Assembly (NCBI RefSeq): GCF_016785945.1
Contig: NZ_JAEMEF010000001.1
Location: forward strand, 434,001 to 498,000
DNA length: 64,000 nucleotides
Source of the DNA: Olleya sediminilitoris
Lineage (GTDB): Bacteria > Bacteroidota > Bacteroidia > Flavobacteriales > Flavobacteriaceae
Direction of reading: 5' to 3'
This document shows positions 52,977-63,129 of the stretch, in pieces. Made by a program: the position numbers and the translations under genes. The notes below the pieces were generated by a model, which did not search any database, was not told the origin of the DNA, and saw nothing but the letters and a program-made list of their open reading frames with translations. How positions within the stretch are numbered: position 1 is the first letter of the stretch; the number at the start of each line of letters is the position of its first letter.

Positions 52977-52983
52977 ATTTTTG
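52976..52983 (+). promoter_or_regulatory. -7 element of the AraC-type regulator gene
   Basis: TATTTTTG, exact TAnnTTTG match 59 nt before the start codon at 53043. No TTG at standard spacing. Confidence 0.4.
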
Positions 52984-53042
52984 TAGTGAATACAATGGTT
53001 TGAGGCTTTATTGTTTAGAACCAATCTAAATAAGAAATTATT

Positions 53043-53936
53043 ATGGCTGAAATTTCTAGCGAAAAAAATGTCGTTAAAAGTTCCTTTAACGAAACACAGG
53101 TTGATCAAGATGTTTATGTCTTAACTTATCAAAATGAAACTGCTACAAATCAGGTTGTTGAACGCTTTATTGATAGTAGCTTTATTCAGTTTCATTTTTG
53201 TTTAAAAGGTAATAGTGACTTTATTTTTAATAACGGAAGCTATGTTTTAAATATCGCAGAAGAAACATCTTTACTGCTATATAATCCTCAGAGAGATTTA
53301 CCAATACATTTAAAAGTGAAACCAGATTGTTGGTTGGTATCTGTGTTGATTTCGATTAAAAAATTTCATGGTTTATTTAGTCAAGAAGCAGATTATATAA
53401 CTTTTTTAAGTAGTGATAACAAGGATAAAAAATATTACAAAGACGGAAAAATTTCGCCATCTATGGCAATAGCATTAAACCAAATTGTGAATTACAATTT
53501 AAATTCGTCTATAAAAACACTGTATTTTAAAGGTAAGGCTTATGAATTACTGAGTTTATATTTTAATAGAGGTGAAGATGCTGATATTGATCAATGTCCT
53601 TTTTTAGTTGACGAAACTAATGTTGCTAAAATTAAAAAAGCAAAAGATATTATTATAGCTAGAATGTCTGAGCCTCCAACATTACAGGAGTTATCAGAAG
53701 AAATTAATTTGCCACTTAAAAAGTTAAAAGAAGGTTTTAAGCAGATTTATGGAGATTCTGTTTTTAGTTTTTTGTTAGATTATAAAATGGAAGTTGCTAG
53801 AAAACTTTTAGAGACAGGTAATAACAATGTAAATGAAGTCGGTTTAAAAGTGGGTTACAGTACTTCTAGCCACTTTATTGCTGCTTTTAAGAAAAAGTAT
53901 GGTATTACACCTAAAAAATATGTCCAATCAATATAA
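53043..53936 (+). CDS. AraC-family transcriptional regulator divergent from the heme operon
   Basis: 297 residues. The N-terminal half (about 1-190) looks like a cupin-type sensing domain of the PchR kind (IQFHFCLKGNSDFIFNNGSY). The C-terminal half has the two AraC helix-turn-helix units: PTLQELSEEINLPLKKLKEG and NEVGLKVGYSTSSHFIAAFK, followed by the conserved YGITPKKY. Head-to-head with hemA across 195 nt with inverted repeats and two promoters, so it probably controls heme synthesis. The ligand (iron, siderophore or heme intermediate) is not evident. Confidence 0.9.
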   Translation: MAEISSEKNVVKSSFNETQVDQDVYVLTYQNETATNQVVERFIDSSFIQFHFCLKGNSDFIFNNGSYVLNIAEETSLLLYNPQRDLPIHLKVKPDCWLVSVLISIKKFHGLFSQEADYITFLSSDNKDKKYYKDGKISPSMAIALNQIVNYNLNSSIKTLYFKGKAYELLSLYFNRGEDADIDQCPFLVDETNVAKIKKAKDIIIARMSEPPTLQELSEEINLPLKKLKEGFKQIYGDSVFSFLLDYKMEVARKLLETGNNNVNEVGLKVGYSTSSHFIAAFKKKYGITPKKYVQSI

Positions 53937-53969
53937 AAAAATGCGCTTAAATTTTTAAGCGCATTTTTT
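53936..53969. terminator. Bidirectional terminator between regulator and TraB/GumN genes
   Basis: 15-bp stem (53936-53950 with 53955-53969), loop ATTT, with A6 and T6 arms; directly after the regulator stop. Confidence 0.9.
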
Positions 53970-53971
53970 AT

Positions 53972-56900
53972 TTAGTAGCTGTTTTCATTTAGTCGCATTC
54001 GGTTTTTATGGATGACTAGTTCTAAAACATCTTCTATGAGCTGTTCTTCTTCTTTATTTTCATCTATATACTCACCATTATAACCAGAGTCATAATACAC
54101 CTCTGTTTGTAATCTGTTTTTATGTTTGGGTGTTAAAAATCCAGTAAAATAAAATCTTTTTGTTTCGTCTTTACCTTCTTTTTGAACAAGCATATAAAAA
54201 TACATGTCTCCAGTTTTGTCATCGTCTGTTTTAAAAGACTTTTTGCCTAAAAAGTGAATGGAGTCTCGTTCTTTCTCGATGGTTGTATTGCTAAATAATG
54301 AAGATTTAGCGTACATCTCTTGGGTTATTGCTTTTGTAATGTAGGGCTTGTAAAGTTTTTTACGATACATTCTATCGACTAAAATGGCTTGATTTTTAAA
54401 GTCATTTAATGTTTTATCTTTTAATTTATCAGGTATAGGTTCTTCAGCTGCTTCAAGTAAAATGTAGTAGGTACTTAATGCGGTTATATTATCACTATCT
54501 AGTAATTTGTTAAAAAAGTTTTTAGCATCTGCTTCATTTCTAAACGGAAAAATTAATTTCACATAAGCATAAAGAGAGCTGCTATATGATCTATATCTAT
54601 AGCTGTTTTTAGAGCCTAAGCTACGTTTTACCTCAATTTTACCATCTTTTATAATCTGTTTTTTAAATTTTTTATAGTCCTTGGTTCTAATAAGGCTACT
54701 GTCTTTTAATCTGGATAACAATTCGTAAATAGGTTCTTTGTATTCTTCAATGGTGGTATATTCCATTAAATCTGGGAATAAAGTTTTTTTAAGCTGCAAA
54801 GAGTCTTTGTAATTGTAAAACATTGAACTTATTGACCCACTTAAAGGTAAATCTTTGTCCATTAATTTTAAAAAGGTGTCATAAGATTTTTTGGTTTTTG
54901 TGTCCAATAAAGACCTTAAAACAGTGTTTTGAATATCTGGTTTAGAATAAGAATCTTCATATAACGTATTTAAAAATGCGTCTGTTCTAGGGTCTTCTAA
55001 TTCTGTTAATTCTGAAATTAAAAAGGTTTTAAAGTCTTCTTTGTTTTCTGGAAATTCAAAATTTTGAATTAAGTCTATCATCTTACTTGCGTTAGATTTT
55101 TTAAACTTAATTTTATTTTTAGCCCTAAATACGATGCTATCGTTGTCACGTAATGCAGTAAAAAAACGATCGGTTTTGTCACTAAAAACAGACTCGCCTA
55201 ATAGTGTATCTAATGGCTGAAAACTATCATAAAAATTAGTAATAAAACTTGAAGGTTTAGAAATAGTATCTGTAAGGCTTTTAATAGTAAAAAGAGTTCC
55301 TTTTTTAAGAATGTTTTTTGTGACGATAGCTTTAGCGCTTAATGAGTCTTTTAGGTGAAATTCATAAATATATTGATCGTCTTTTTTGTATTTGTTTTTG
55401 TTAGAGATGATGTAACTTTTAAAACCATCAATATGTTTCATGGTTTTGACCTGGTCATCAATTTCGTTCCATAAACTATCTTCATTTCTGTACATCTGTA
55501 AATCATGAAATTTAAGACGTGTAACAAAAATCTGCTCGTTGGCTTTAGAGTAGTATGTGGTACGTTTTGTTTTTTCTTCGTAATCTTTAGGTTTACGGTA
55601 ACTGTAATAATCGTTTCTAGGAGATGGTTTGGTATTGGTTAATACCGAAAAATGTAGTGATGTATCTATGGTTTTTTCAAAACCATCATGTTTAACTTCT
55701 TTAAGTTTGAAACTGTTAAAGTATTGTTTGGCTTTGGTTTGATCTTGTCCAACATAGCCTAATAAAAAATAGCTTCCGTCTTTAACAATGCTTTTTAAAT
55801 GAATGTTTGTCTTTGAAGTCGAATCTTTTTTAGCAACACCTTCATAACTATAATAATTATTGTTATTGTATTTACCTTCTGAGGTTTCAATGTCAAAATC
55901 TTTAAAAAAGTTGGTAACTATAAATTTAGCTTCAAATTTATCTTCTTCTATATAAAAGACATCATTAAAAGCAACTTCTTTTAAAAAATAATAATCGTCA
56001 TTAACCTGTCCTTGAATTAGTTTTTGCCCAACGTTTTTGATGTTATCAGTGGTTAGGTATTCAGGAAAATTAACTTCATATTTATTGTAAGCAGAAGTAA
56101 ATTTTTTAAAATCTGCGCTTGGTTTTTTAAATAAAATAGAGTTAAATATAGGAGCTTCATTTTGTAAAACATAATCCTTTTGTCCAGCAAATTTTATAAC
56201 AATAAGTTCTAAGGGTGTTTCGTAAATATGGTATTTTTGATAGTCTCCTTTTTTAGTTTTGTTTAAAATACTAATTCCTGGATAGGGTTTATAGATAACG
56301 TCTTTTTTTATGATATCTCCAGGAATGTCTTCAAACAAAAAGTTGTCTAAACGGTCTAATGTGGTTTCTTTTTCATTTGGTAAATGTTTGTATGTATTAA
56401 ATCTGCTAATGGTTAAATAAGCACCATTGGTCATATCTGGTGAGATGTAATATTTTTGACCACTATAATAAAATTCGTATAAGTTGGTAAATGCTTTTAA
56501 GCTAATAAAATCATCTGGAGTGCTAGCAGTTTTCAAAGTTGGGTTAGCAATGTAATCTTCAATGGTTTCTTTTTTTACTTGTGCAACTTTAGTTTGTTTA
56601 GAGGTTAAAGGTTTAACGGTATAACCTTTGTTTTCAAGCATTTTAAGCATTCCTTTTTTGCCAGGTAAATGCGCTGCACCAACACCAGCAAATACAGACT
56701 GTGTTTGCATTAAACTATCTAATACATGTACCATGTTTTCGTTGCGTATGTACAACATGTTTTCTCTAAAAAACTCAGTGTTAGATGCTGCTCCAATAGA
56801 GTCTAATAAAGTTAAATTACGGTCTCTGTATGTGTTTTCTTGTACTAAATATGGATTTTCTTTTTCGTATAATTTGGTCAGCCAAGGGTCTATTTTGTTT

Positions 56901-57454
56901 TTTCGTGCATTACGCTGTGCCTTAGCAACTAAAAACCTAGACTCTTCAATATCCTCTAAACTGTAAATGTTTTTTTTTCTTTTTTTACCAGCTTGGTAAA
57001 TAAACATATCCAAGTAAGTTTCTTCTTCAAAATTATCTGCATAACCATCTTTTCTGTATAAATACCCATTTATCATTCGGTTGTCAGATCGTATACTTCC
57101 TCTAATTGCGACTTCTTCTGGGTGTTCTAAACCAAAAAGTGTTGAGTAAAAATTTTTGTCGTAAGACTGCGAGTAATTTTGTGGTGTTAAAGAAGTCGTT
57201 TTGTAATTAAAAGCTAACCATGTAGATGGGTCAGACTCTAAAGCAATACTTTCACTTTTGTCTAAAGCTTCAAAAAACACATCATCTAGCCTAAAAGCAA
57301 CTTTAGCACTTACATGCATTGTACCATATATGTAAGATGATTTTTCTAGGTTGTTTCCAGAGATTTCCCAAAGTAAACTTTGTTCTGGTTTTTGATGTTG
57401 TGAAAACGAATTAAAAGACAGCACACAGCAAAGTGCTAAAATGAGTTTTTTCAT
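53972..57454 (-). CDS. Giant TraB/GumN-domain exported protein
   Basis: 1160 residues with signal peptide (about 1-19). Residues about 28-290 form a TraB/GumN (Tiki-like) domain: GTMH at 44-47, conserved Glu73 (ALES), the IRNENMV region near 236-242, and GVGAAHLPG at 257-265 (H262). These are the proposed metal and active-site residues. The remaining 850 or so residues have no family I can name: Lys/Asp/Tyr-rich, a beta-rich part (about 310-780), then a helical-repeat-like part (about 800-1060) ending near RMRLNENSY. GumN proteins are normally near 300 residues. Single gene between convergent and divergent neighbours. Confidence 0.82.
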   Translation of the reverse strand: MKKLILALCCVLSFNSFSQHQKPEQSLLWEISGNNLEKSSYIYGTMHVSAKVAFRLDDVFFEALDKSESIALESDPSTWLAFNYKTTSLTPQNYSQSYDKNFYSTLFGLEHPEEVAIRGSIRSDNRMINGYLYRKDGYADNFEEETYLDMFIYQAGKKRKKNIYSLEDIEESRFLVAKAQRNARKNKIDPWLTKLYEKENPYLVQENTYRDRNLTLLDSIGAASNTEFFRENMLYIRNENMVHVLDSLMQTQSVFAGVGAAHLPGKKGMLKMLENKGYTVKPLTSKQTKVAQVKKETIEDYIANPTLKTASTPDDFISLKAFTNLYEFYYSGQKYYISPDMTNGAYLTISRFNTYKHLPNEKETTLDRLDNFLFEDIPGDIIKKDVIYKPYPGISILNKTKKGDYQKYHIYETPLELIVIKFAGQKDYVLQNEAPIFNSILFKKPSADFKKFTSAYNKYEVNFPEYLTTDNIKNVGQKLIQGQVNDDYYFLKEVAFNDVFYIEEDKFEAKFIVTNFFKDFDIETSEGKYNNNNYYSYEGVAKKDSTSKTNIHLKSIVKDGSYFLLGYVGQDQTKAKQYFNSFKLKEVKHDGFEKTIDTSLHFSVLTNTKPSPRNDYYSYRKPKDYEEKTKRTTYYSKANEQIFVTRLKFHDLQMYRNEDSLWNEIDDQVKTMKHIDGFKSYIISNKNKYKKDDQYIYEFHLKDSLSAKAIVTKNILKKGTLFTIKSLTDTISKPSSFITNFYDSFQPLDTLLGESVFSDKTDRFFTALRDNDSIVFRAKNKIKFKKSNASKMIDLIQNFEFPENKEDFKTFLISELTELEDPRTDAFLNTLYEDSYSKPDIQNTVLRSLLDTKTKKSYDTFLKLMDKDLPLSGSISSMFYNYKDSLQLKKTLFPDLMEYTTIEEYKEPIYELLSRLKDSSLIRTKDYKKFKKQIIKDGKIEVKRSLGSKNSYRYRSYSSSLYAYVKLIFPFRNEADAKNFFNKLLDSDNITALSTYYILLEAAEEPIPDKLKDKTLNDFKNQAILVDRMYRKKLYKPYITKAITQEMYAKSSLFSNTTIEKERDSIHFLGKKSFKTDDDKTGDMYFYMLVQKEGKDETKRFYFTGFLTPKHKNRLQTEVYYDSGYNGEYIDENKEEEQLIEDVLELVIHKNRMRLNENSY

Positions 57455-57556
57455 AAATTGTAAGTGTATCTTCTTGTAAATATATTAAACTTAACTATAT
57501 ATAAAAGAGTTTGACTATATAATAATAGAGGATTAGTATAACCAGATTATCAATTT

Positions 57557-57589
57557 TTGGTCATAATAAAAATTAGAATTGTATTTTTG
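57557..57589 (+). promoter_or_regulatory. hemH promoter
   Basis: TTG (57557-57559), 22-nt spacer, TATTTTTG (57582-57589); within the Bacteroidota range, 19 nt before the hemH ATG. Confidence 0.6.
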
Positions 57590-57608
57590 TTTTTGAAAAA
57601 GAATAAAT

Positions 57609-58640
57609 ATGAAAAAAGGTGTACTGCTAGTTAATTTAGGTTCTCCAGAGAGTCCAGAACCTAAAGATGTTAAGAAATATTTAGGTGAGTTTTTAATGGA
57701 CGAACGCGTTATTGACGTTCCGCTTTGGGCTAGAACCCTATTAGTAAAAGGTATTATATTAAATACAAGACCAAAACAAAGCGCTAAAGCTTACAAAAAA
57801 ATATGGTGGGACAATGGGTCACCATTAATTGTATTGTCAGAACAATTGCAAGAACAAGTACAACAGCATACTGATTTACCAATTGCATTAGCTATGCGTT
57901 ATGGTAGCATGACTATTAAAAAAGGATTACAAGAATTAGTAGATAAAGGTGTTGAAGAGGTTTTTTTAATCCCTTTATACCCACAATTTGCAATGGCTAC
58001 TACCGAAACAATTTTAGTTTTAGCCGAAGAAGTTAGACAAGCTAATTTCCCTGATTTAAAAATTGACAGTTTACCAGCATTTTATAATAAACCAGAATAT
58101 ATCAAGGTTTTGGCTGAATCTATAAAAGGGCATTTAGAAGGTAAAAACTATGAACATTTATTGTTTTCTTATCATGGTGTGCCAGAGCGTCATATTAGAA
58201 AAAGTGATATTACAAATGGTCACTGTAAGATAGATGGTAGTTGCTGTGCAACCGCAAGTAAAGCTCATGAATTTTGCTATAGACACCAATGTAAAGAGGT
58301 CACAAGATTAGTAGGAGAGTATTTAGGTTTAGAAGAAAATAGTTTTTCTACTTCATTTCAATCAAGATTAGGGTTTGATCCATGGTTACAACCATATACA
58401 GATCGTACTATTGAAAGATTAGGTAAAAAAGGAGTCAAAAACATGGCAATTGTAACACCTGCTTTTGTTAGTGATTGCTTAGAGACTTTAGAAGAAATAG
58501 CAATGGAAGGAGAAGAAATTTTTCATGAAGTTGGTGGTAAAGATTTTACAACTGTACCATGTTTAAATACAGATAAAAATTGGGTGAAATTACTAGCGGA
58601 CTGGATTAATGATTGGTCAGTAACTCCTGTTGAAGCTTAA
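57609..58640 (+). CDS. hemH: Ferrochelatase
   Basis: 343-residue enzyme inserting Fe2+ into the tetrapyrrole ring, last step of heme synthesis. N-terminal VLLVNLGSPESPEPKDVKKY and the catalytic histidine region LLFSYHGVPERHIRK are typical. A cysteine-rich insert follows (CKIDGSCCATASKAHEFCYR) with five Cys; whether it binds metal is unknown. Stop overlaps the MATE gene start by one base (TAATG). Confidence 0.96.
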   Translation: MKKGVLLVNLGSPESPEPKDVKKYLGEFLMDERVIDVPLWARTLLVKGIILNTRPKQSAKAYKKIWWDNGSPLIVLSEQLQEQVQQHTDLPIALAMRYGSMTIKKGLQELVDKGVEEVFLIPLYPQFAMATTETILVLAEEVRQANFPDLKIDSLPAFYNKPEYIKVLAESIKGHLEGKNYEHLLFSYHGVPERHIRKSDITNGHCKIDGSCCATASKAHEFCYRHQCKEVTRLVGEYLGLEENSFSTSFQSRLGFDPWLQPYTDRTIERLGKKGVKNMAIVTPAFVSDCLETLEEIAMEGEEIFHEVGGKDFTTVPCLNTDKNWVKLLADWINDWSVTPVEA

Positions 58641-59998
58641 TGCAAAAAAGCGCATCTTCAGATTTAGGTAGTCAACCCATAAGCAAACTCTTGATTAAAC
58701 AAGCAGTTCCTGCATCTATTGGTATTTTAGTGATGTCACTAAACATATTGGTGGATACTATTTTTGTTGGTCAATGGATTGGCTCAACCGCAATTGCTGC
58801 TATAAATGTTGTGCTACCTGTATCGTTTTTTATTGCTGCTTTAGGTATGAGTATTGGAGTTGGAGGATCTTCCATTATTTCTCGTGCTTTAGGTGCAGAT
58901 AATAAGCCTAAAGCATTAAAAACATTTGGTAATCAAGTGGCATTAACGTTAATGTTTACTGTTGCTTTTGCTGCATTTGGGTTGTTTTTTGTAGATCAAT
59001 TAATTCCAGCTTTTGGAGGTAAAGGAGTCATTTTTGATCCTGCAAAAATCTACTATGAAATCATACTTTATGGTGTGCCTATTTTAGGTTTTGTCATGAT
59101 GGGTAATAATGTGATCAGGGCAGAAGGAAAACCAAAATTTGCCATGTATGCTATGCTAATTCCGTCTATTGGTAATTTGCTTTTAGATTATATTTTTATT
59201 GGTGTTATGGACCTAGGAATGGCAGGAGCAGCTTGGGCTACTACTGGGTCTTATATTGCAGCTTTCTTATTCATTTTATGGTATTTTCTGTCTAAAAATT
59301 CCGAATTAAAAATTAACGTATCTCATTTTAAACTTCAAAGCAATATAGTTGCAGAGATAGGCTCGCTTGGTTTTGTAACCTTAGCAAGACAAGCTGTAGT
59401 TAGTGTAACCTTTTTATTGGTTAATAATGTGTTGTTTGATTTTGGAGGTGAAACCTCAGTAACTGCATACGCAATTGTAGGACGCATGAGCATGTTTGCT
59501 TTATTTCCTGTTTTTGGTATTACTCAAGGATTTATACCAATTGCTGGTTATAATTATGGATCAAAGCAGTATAATCGTGTAAAAGAGGTTATTTACACAG
59601 CTATAAAATATGCTACAGTATTAGCAATTTTAGTCTTTGTAAGTTTAATGATTTTTCCAGATGTAATAACCAGATTGTTTACAACAGATTTAGAAGTTAT
59701 AAATGTCACGCCAAACAATATGCGTTGGGCTTTTGCTGCAATTCCAATATTAGCAATACAGTTGATTGGAGCAGCTTATTTTCAAGCAGTAGGAAAGGCT
59801 TTGCCAGCGTTATTACTAACGTTAACTAGACAGGCTATTTTTTTTATACCATTACTTTTTATTTTACCAATCTATTTTGGAGAGTTTGGAGTTTGGATGT
59901 CATTTCCAATTTCGGATGTTTTATCAACGATTATTACAGCCTACTTTTTAAGACGAGAAGTAAAGTTAAATTTAAATAAGAGATTAGAAGACGCGTAA
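58640..59998 (+). CDS. MATE-family multidrug/cation exporter
   Basis: 452-residue inner-membrane transporter with 12 predicted helices in two MatE halves (about 15-175 and 235-400). N-terminal ISKLLIKQAVPASIGILVMS and NILVDTIFVGQWIG are characteristic. Members use Na+ or H+ gradients to expel cationic compounds. It is translationally coupled to hemH, so export of a porphyrin or other toxic intermediate is conceivable but unproven. Confidence 0.9.
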   Translation: MQKSASSDLGSQPISKLLIKQAVPASIGILVMSLNILVDTIFVGQWIGSTAIAAINVVLPVSFFIAALGMSIGVGGSSIISRALGADNKPKALKTFGNQVALTLMFTVAFAAFGLFFVDQLIPAFGGKGVIFDPAKIYYEIILYGVPILGFVMMGNNVIRAEGKPKFAMYAMLIPSIGNLLLDYIFIGVMDLGMAGAAWATTGSYIAAFLFILWYFLSKNSELKINVSHFKLQSNIVAEIGSLGFVTLARQAVVSVTFLLVNNVLFDFGGETSVTAYAIVGRMSMFALFPVFGITQGFIPIAGYNYGSKQYNRVKEVIYTAIKYATVLAILVFVSLMIFPDVITRLFTTDLEVINVTPNNMRWAFAAIPILAIQLIGAAYFQAVGKALPALLLTLTRQAIFFIPLLFILPIYFGEFGVWMSFPISDVLSTIITAYFLRREVKLNLNKRLEDA

Positions 59999-60039
59999 TA
60001 ATCCTTATTTTTACTATTCGCAACCAATCCAGTATTAAA

Positions 60040-63000
60040 ATGAATACTTTAAAATCACTATTATTTCTTTTTTTAATAGGAATTTCTACCACATCAAACG
60101 CACAAAATGTTAACCCTTCTGATTATTCTGGTTTAGAATATAGATTGTTAGGTCCTTTTCGTGGCGGAAGAAGCGCAGCTGTAACAGGAGTCGCTAATAA
60201 ACCTAATTTATATTATTTTGGGTCAACAGGAGGAGGAGTATGGAAAACTTTAGATGGTGGACGTCATTGGGATAATATTTCCGATGGCTTTTTTGGAGGA
60301 AGTATAGGTTCTATTTCTGTTTCTAAAAGTGATCCTAATGTTATTTATGTTGGTGGAGGAGAAAAAACCGTTCGTGGTAATGTGTCTTCAGGTTATGGAG
60401 TTTTTAAAAGTGTTGATGCAGGAAAAACATGGATAGCTTCCGGATTGAAAAATTCTAGGCATATTCCTAGACTTGCCATAGATCCTACAGACCACAATAT
60501 TGTTTACGCTGGAGTATTAGGTAATATTTATAAACCAACACAAGATCGTGGTGTTTATAAAAGTATAGATGGAGGAAAAACATGGAAAAAAACCTTGTTT
60601 GTTAATAATCAAGCAGGAGTTGTAGATCTTTTAATAGATCCAACAAATTCTAGAATATTATATGCTTCAACTTGGCGTGTTCAACGTACGCCTTATAGCT
60701 TAAGCTCAGGAGGAGCAGGAAGTGCTTTATGGAAAAGTACTGATAATGGCGAAACTTGGACAGAAATTTCTAAAAACAATGGGTTTCCAGAAGGGACTTT
60801 GGGTATTATTGGAGTTACAGTTTCTCCATTAAATAACCAACGTGTTTGGGCAATTATAGAAAATAAAGACAAAGGTGGTTTGTATAGAAGTGATGATGGT
60901 GGAGCTACCTGGAAACAAGTCAATAGTCAACGTAAATTACGTCAACGCGCTTGGTATTACACACGTGTTTACGCAGATACTAAAGATGTTGATGCGGTTT
61001 ATGTCTTAAATGTTAGATATCATAAAAGTACAGATGGAGGAAAAACCTTTGGCACATATAATGCACCACATGGAGATCATCATGATTTATGGATAGCTCC
61101 AGAAGATCCAAATAGAATGATAATTGGTGATGATGGTGGAGCTCAAGTCACTTATGATGGTGGAGAAACTTGGAGCACCTATCATAATCAACCAACATCA
61201 CAGTTTTATAGAGTAACAACAGATAATAACTTTCCATATCGTATTTATGCAGCACAGCAAGATAATTCAACAGTCCGAATTCCGCATCGTACAGATGGAA
61301 GATCCATTACTAAAGATGATTGGGAAAGTACAGCTGGAGGAGAATCTGCACATATCGCTGTAGATCCTGAAGATAATGATATTGTTTATGGAGGAAGTTA
61401 TGATGGATTTTTAACCAGAAAAAACCACAGAACCGGAACTGTTAGAGCCATTAATGTTTGGCCTGATAATCCAATGGGTCATGGAGCAGAAGGTATGAAA
61501 TACCGTTTTCAATGGAATTTTCCTATTATATTCTCTAAGCATAATCCAAATAGATTATATACATTTTCACAACATGTACACGTAACTGAAAACGAAGGTC
61601 AATCTTGGCAAATAGTTAGTCCTGATTTAACTAGAAATGATCCTGATAAATTAAAGTCATCAGGAGGACCTATTACACAAGACAATACATCTGTAGAGTA
61701 TTATTGCACCATTTTTGCAGCACAAGAATCGCCAATAACAGAAGGGTTATTATGGGTTGGTAGTGATGACGGATTAATACATGTTACTAAAGATGGTGGT
61801 AAAAACTGGACAAATGTGACACCAAAAGGAATGCCTGATTGGATGATGATAAACAGTATCGAGCCAAGTAATTTTGATGCAGGAACTTGTTACGTAGCAG
61901 GAACAAAATATAAAACAGGTGATTTTACACCTTATTTATATAAAACCACTGACTATGGTAAGACTTGGAAAAAAATAACAAACGGTATTCCAAACGAACA
62001 TTTTACAAGAGTGCTTCGTGAAGATCCAAAACAAAAAGGATTGCTTTATGCAGGAACAGAAACTGGACTGTATGTATCATTTAATGATGGTAAAAACTGG
62101 CAATCGTTTCAGCTTAATTTGCCAATTGTTCCAATAACAGATTTAACTATAAAAAACAATAATTTAATAGTTGCAACACAAGGACGTAGTTTGTGGATTT
62201 TGGATGATTTGTCAGTAATTCATCAAATGTCTTTATCTAATTTAAATGACGTGCAATTGTTTCAGCCTAAACCCACTTATAGAATGCGTGGCGGTTTTGC
62301 TAAAAACAGTAAAACTAACGGAACTAATCATCCTAATGGAGTGGTAACTTATTTCAATTTAAAAAACTATAAAGATAATGATGAGGTAAGTTTGACTTAT
62401 TTTGATAAACAAGGCGATACCATTAAGACGGTTTCCACTAAAAATAAAAAAGAGGATAAGTTAGAAGTTAAAAAAGGTTTAAATCAGTTTGTTTGGAATA
62501 TGACTTATAAAGGTGCCGAAAAATTAGATGGAATGATTTTATGGTGGGCAAGTTTAGAAGGCCCTAAAGCAACTCCAGGAACTTATAAAGTGACTTTAAA
62601 TGTAAATGGTGTTAGTACATCGCAACCTTTTACTATTGTAGCTAATCCAAATGCTGAAAGCACTCAAAAAGATATGGATCAACAATTTTTGTTTATAAAA
62701 GATGTAAATAAAACTATTGATAACGCACATCAAGCGATTAAAAGTATGCGTAAAGTAAGTCAGCAATTATCAACTTTTGAAAAGCAATATAAAGATGATA
62801 AAAATTTAAAAGACTTATTAGATAAGGCTAAAACATTAAAGGAGAAATTTACTAAAATTGAAGAAGCCCTATACCAAACTAAAAATAAAAGTGGTCAAGA
62901 TCCTTTAAATTTTCCTATTCGATTAACAAATAAATTAGGGCATTTGAATGCATTAGTTAGAATGGGAGATTTTGCACCAACGGAACAAGATATTGCTGTA

Positions 63001-63129
63001 AAAGATGAATTAACCACAAAAATTAATAAGCAATTAGAATGCTTTAATAGGCTTATTAATGATGAGGTTACAGCTTTTAATACAGCCTTTAACGCTAAAC
63101 AACTTAACTATTTATTTGTTCAAGACTAA
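60040..63129 (+). CDS. Exported Asp-box beta-propeller protein (sortilin/VPS10-like)
   Basis: 1029 residues with signal peptide (about 1-22). The first 740 residues are dense in BNR/Asp-box repeats SxDxGxTW (SVDAGKTW, SIDGGKTW, STDNGETW, SDDGGATW, TYDGGETW, TKDGGKNW, TTDYGKTW), forming two seven- or eight-bladed propellers as in sortilin-like proteins annotated as glycosyl hydrolases. The C-terminus (about 760-1029) has a beta domain then helices. Sugar- or peptide-binding surface is likely; enzyme activity is not shown. Its stop overlaps hemJ by one base. Confidence 0.88.
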   Translation: MNTLKSLLFLFLIGISTTSNAQNVNPSDYSGLEYRLLGPFRGGRSAAVTGVANKPNLYYFGSTGGGVWKTLDGGRHWDNISDGFFGGSIGSISVSKSDPNVIYVGGGEKTVRGNVSSGYGVFKSVDAGKTWIASGLKNSRHIPRLAIDPTDHNIVYAGVLGNIYKPTQDRGVYKSIDGGKTWKKTLFVNNQAGVVDLLIDPTNSRILYASTWRVQRTPYSLSSGGAGSALWKSTDNGETWTEISKNNGFPEGTLGIIGVTVSPLNNQRVWAIIENKDKGGLYRSDDGGATWKQVNSQRKLRQRAWYYTRVYADTKDVDAVYVLNVRYHKSTDGGKTFGTYNAPHGDHHDLWIAPEDPNRMIIGDDGGAQVTYDGGETWSTYHNQPTSQFYRVTTDNNFPYRIYAAQQDNSTVRIPHRTDGRSITKDDWESTAGGESAHIAVDPEDNDIVYGGSYDGFLTRKNHRTGTVRAINVWPDNPMGHGAEGMKYRFQWNFPIIFSKHNPNRLYTFSQHVHVTENEGQSWQIVSPDLTRNDPDKLKSSGGPITQDNTSVEYYCTIFAAQESPITEGLLWVGSDDGLIHVTKDGGKNWTNVTPKGMPDWMMINSIEPSNFDAGTCYVAGTKYKTGDFTPYLYKTTDYGKTWKKITNGIPNEHFTRVLREDPKQKGLLYAGTETGLYVSFNDGKNWQSFQLNLPIVPITDLTIKNNNLIVATQGRSLWILDDLSVIHQMSLSNLNDVQLFQPKPTYRMRGGFAKNSKTNGTNHPNGVVTYFNLKNYKDNDEVSLTYFDKQGDTIKTVSTKNKKEDKLEVKKGLNQFVWNMTYKGAEKLDGMILWWASLEGPKATPGTYKVTLNVNGVSTSQPFTIVANPNAESTQKDMDQQFLFIKDVNKTIDNAHQAIKSMRKVSQQLSTFEKQYKDDKNLKDLLDKAKTLKEKFTKIEEALYQTKNKSGQDPLNFPIRLTNKLGHLNALVRMGDFAPTEQDIAVKDELTTKINKQLECFNRLINDEVTAFNTAFNAKQLNYLFVQD

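Noticed and set aside
52920-53108. 62-codon minus-strand frame in the hemA/regulator gap
   Set aside because: Covers the divergent promoter region and the regulator's start; no homology-like pattern.
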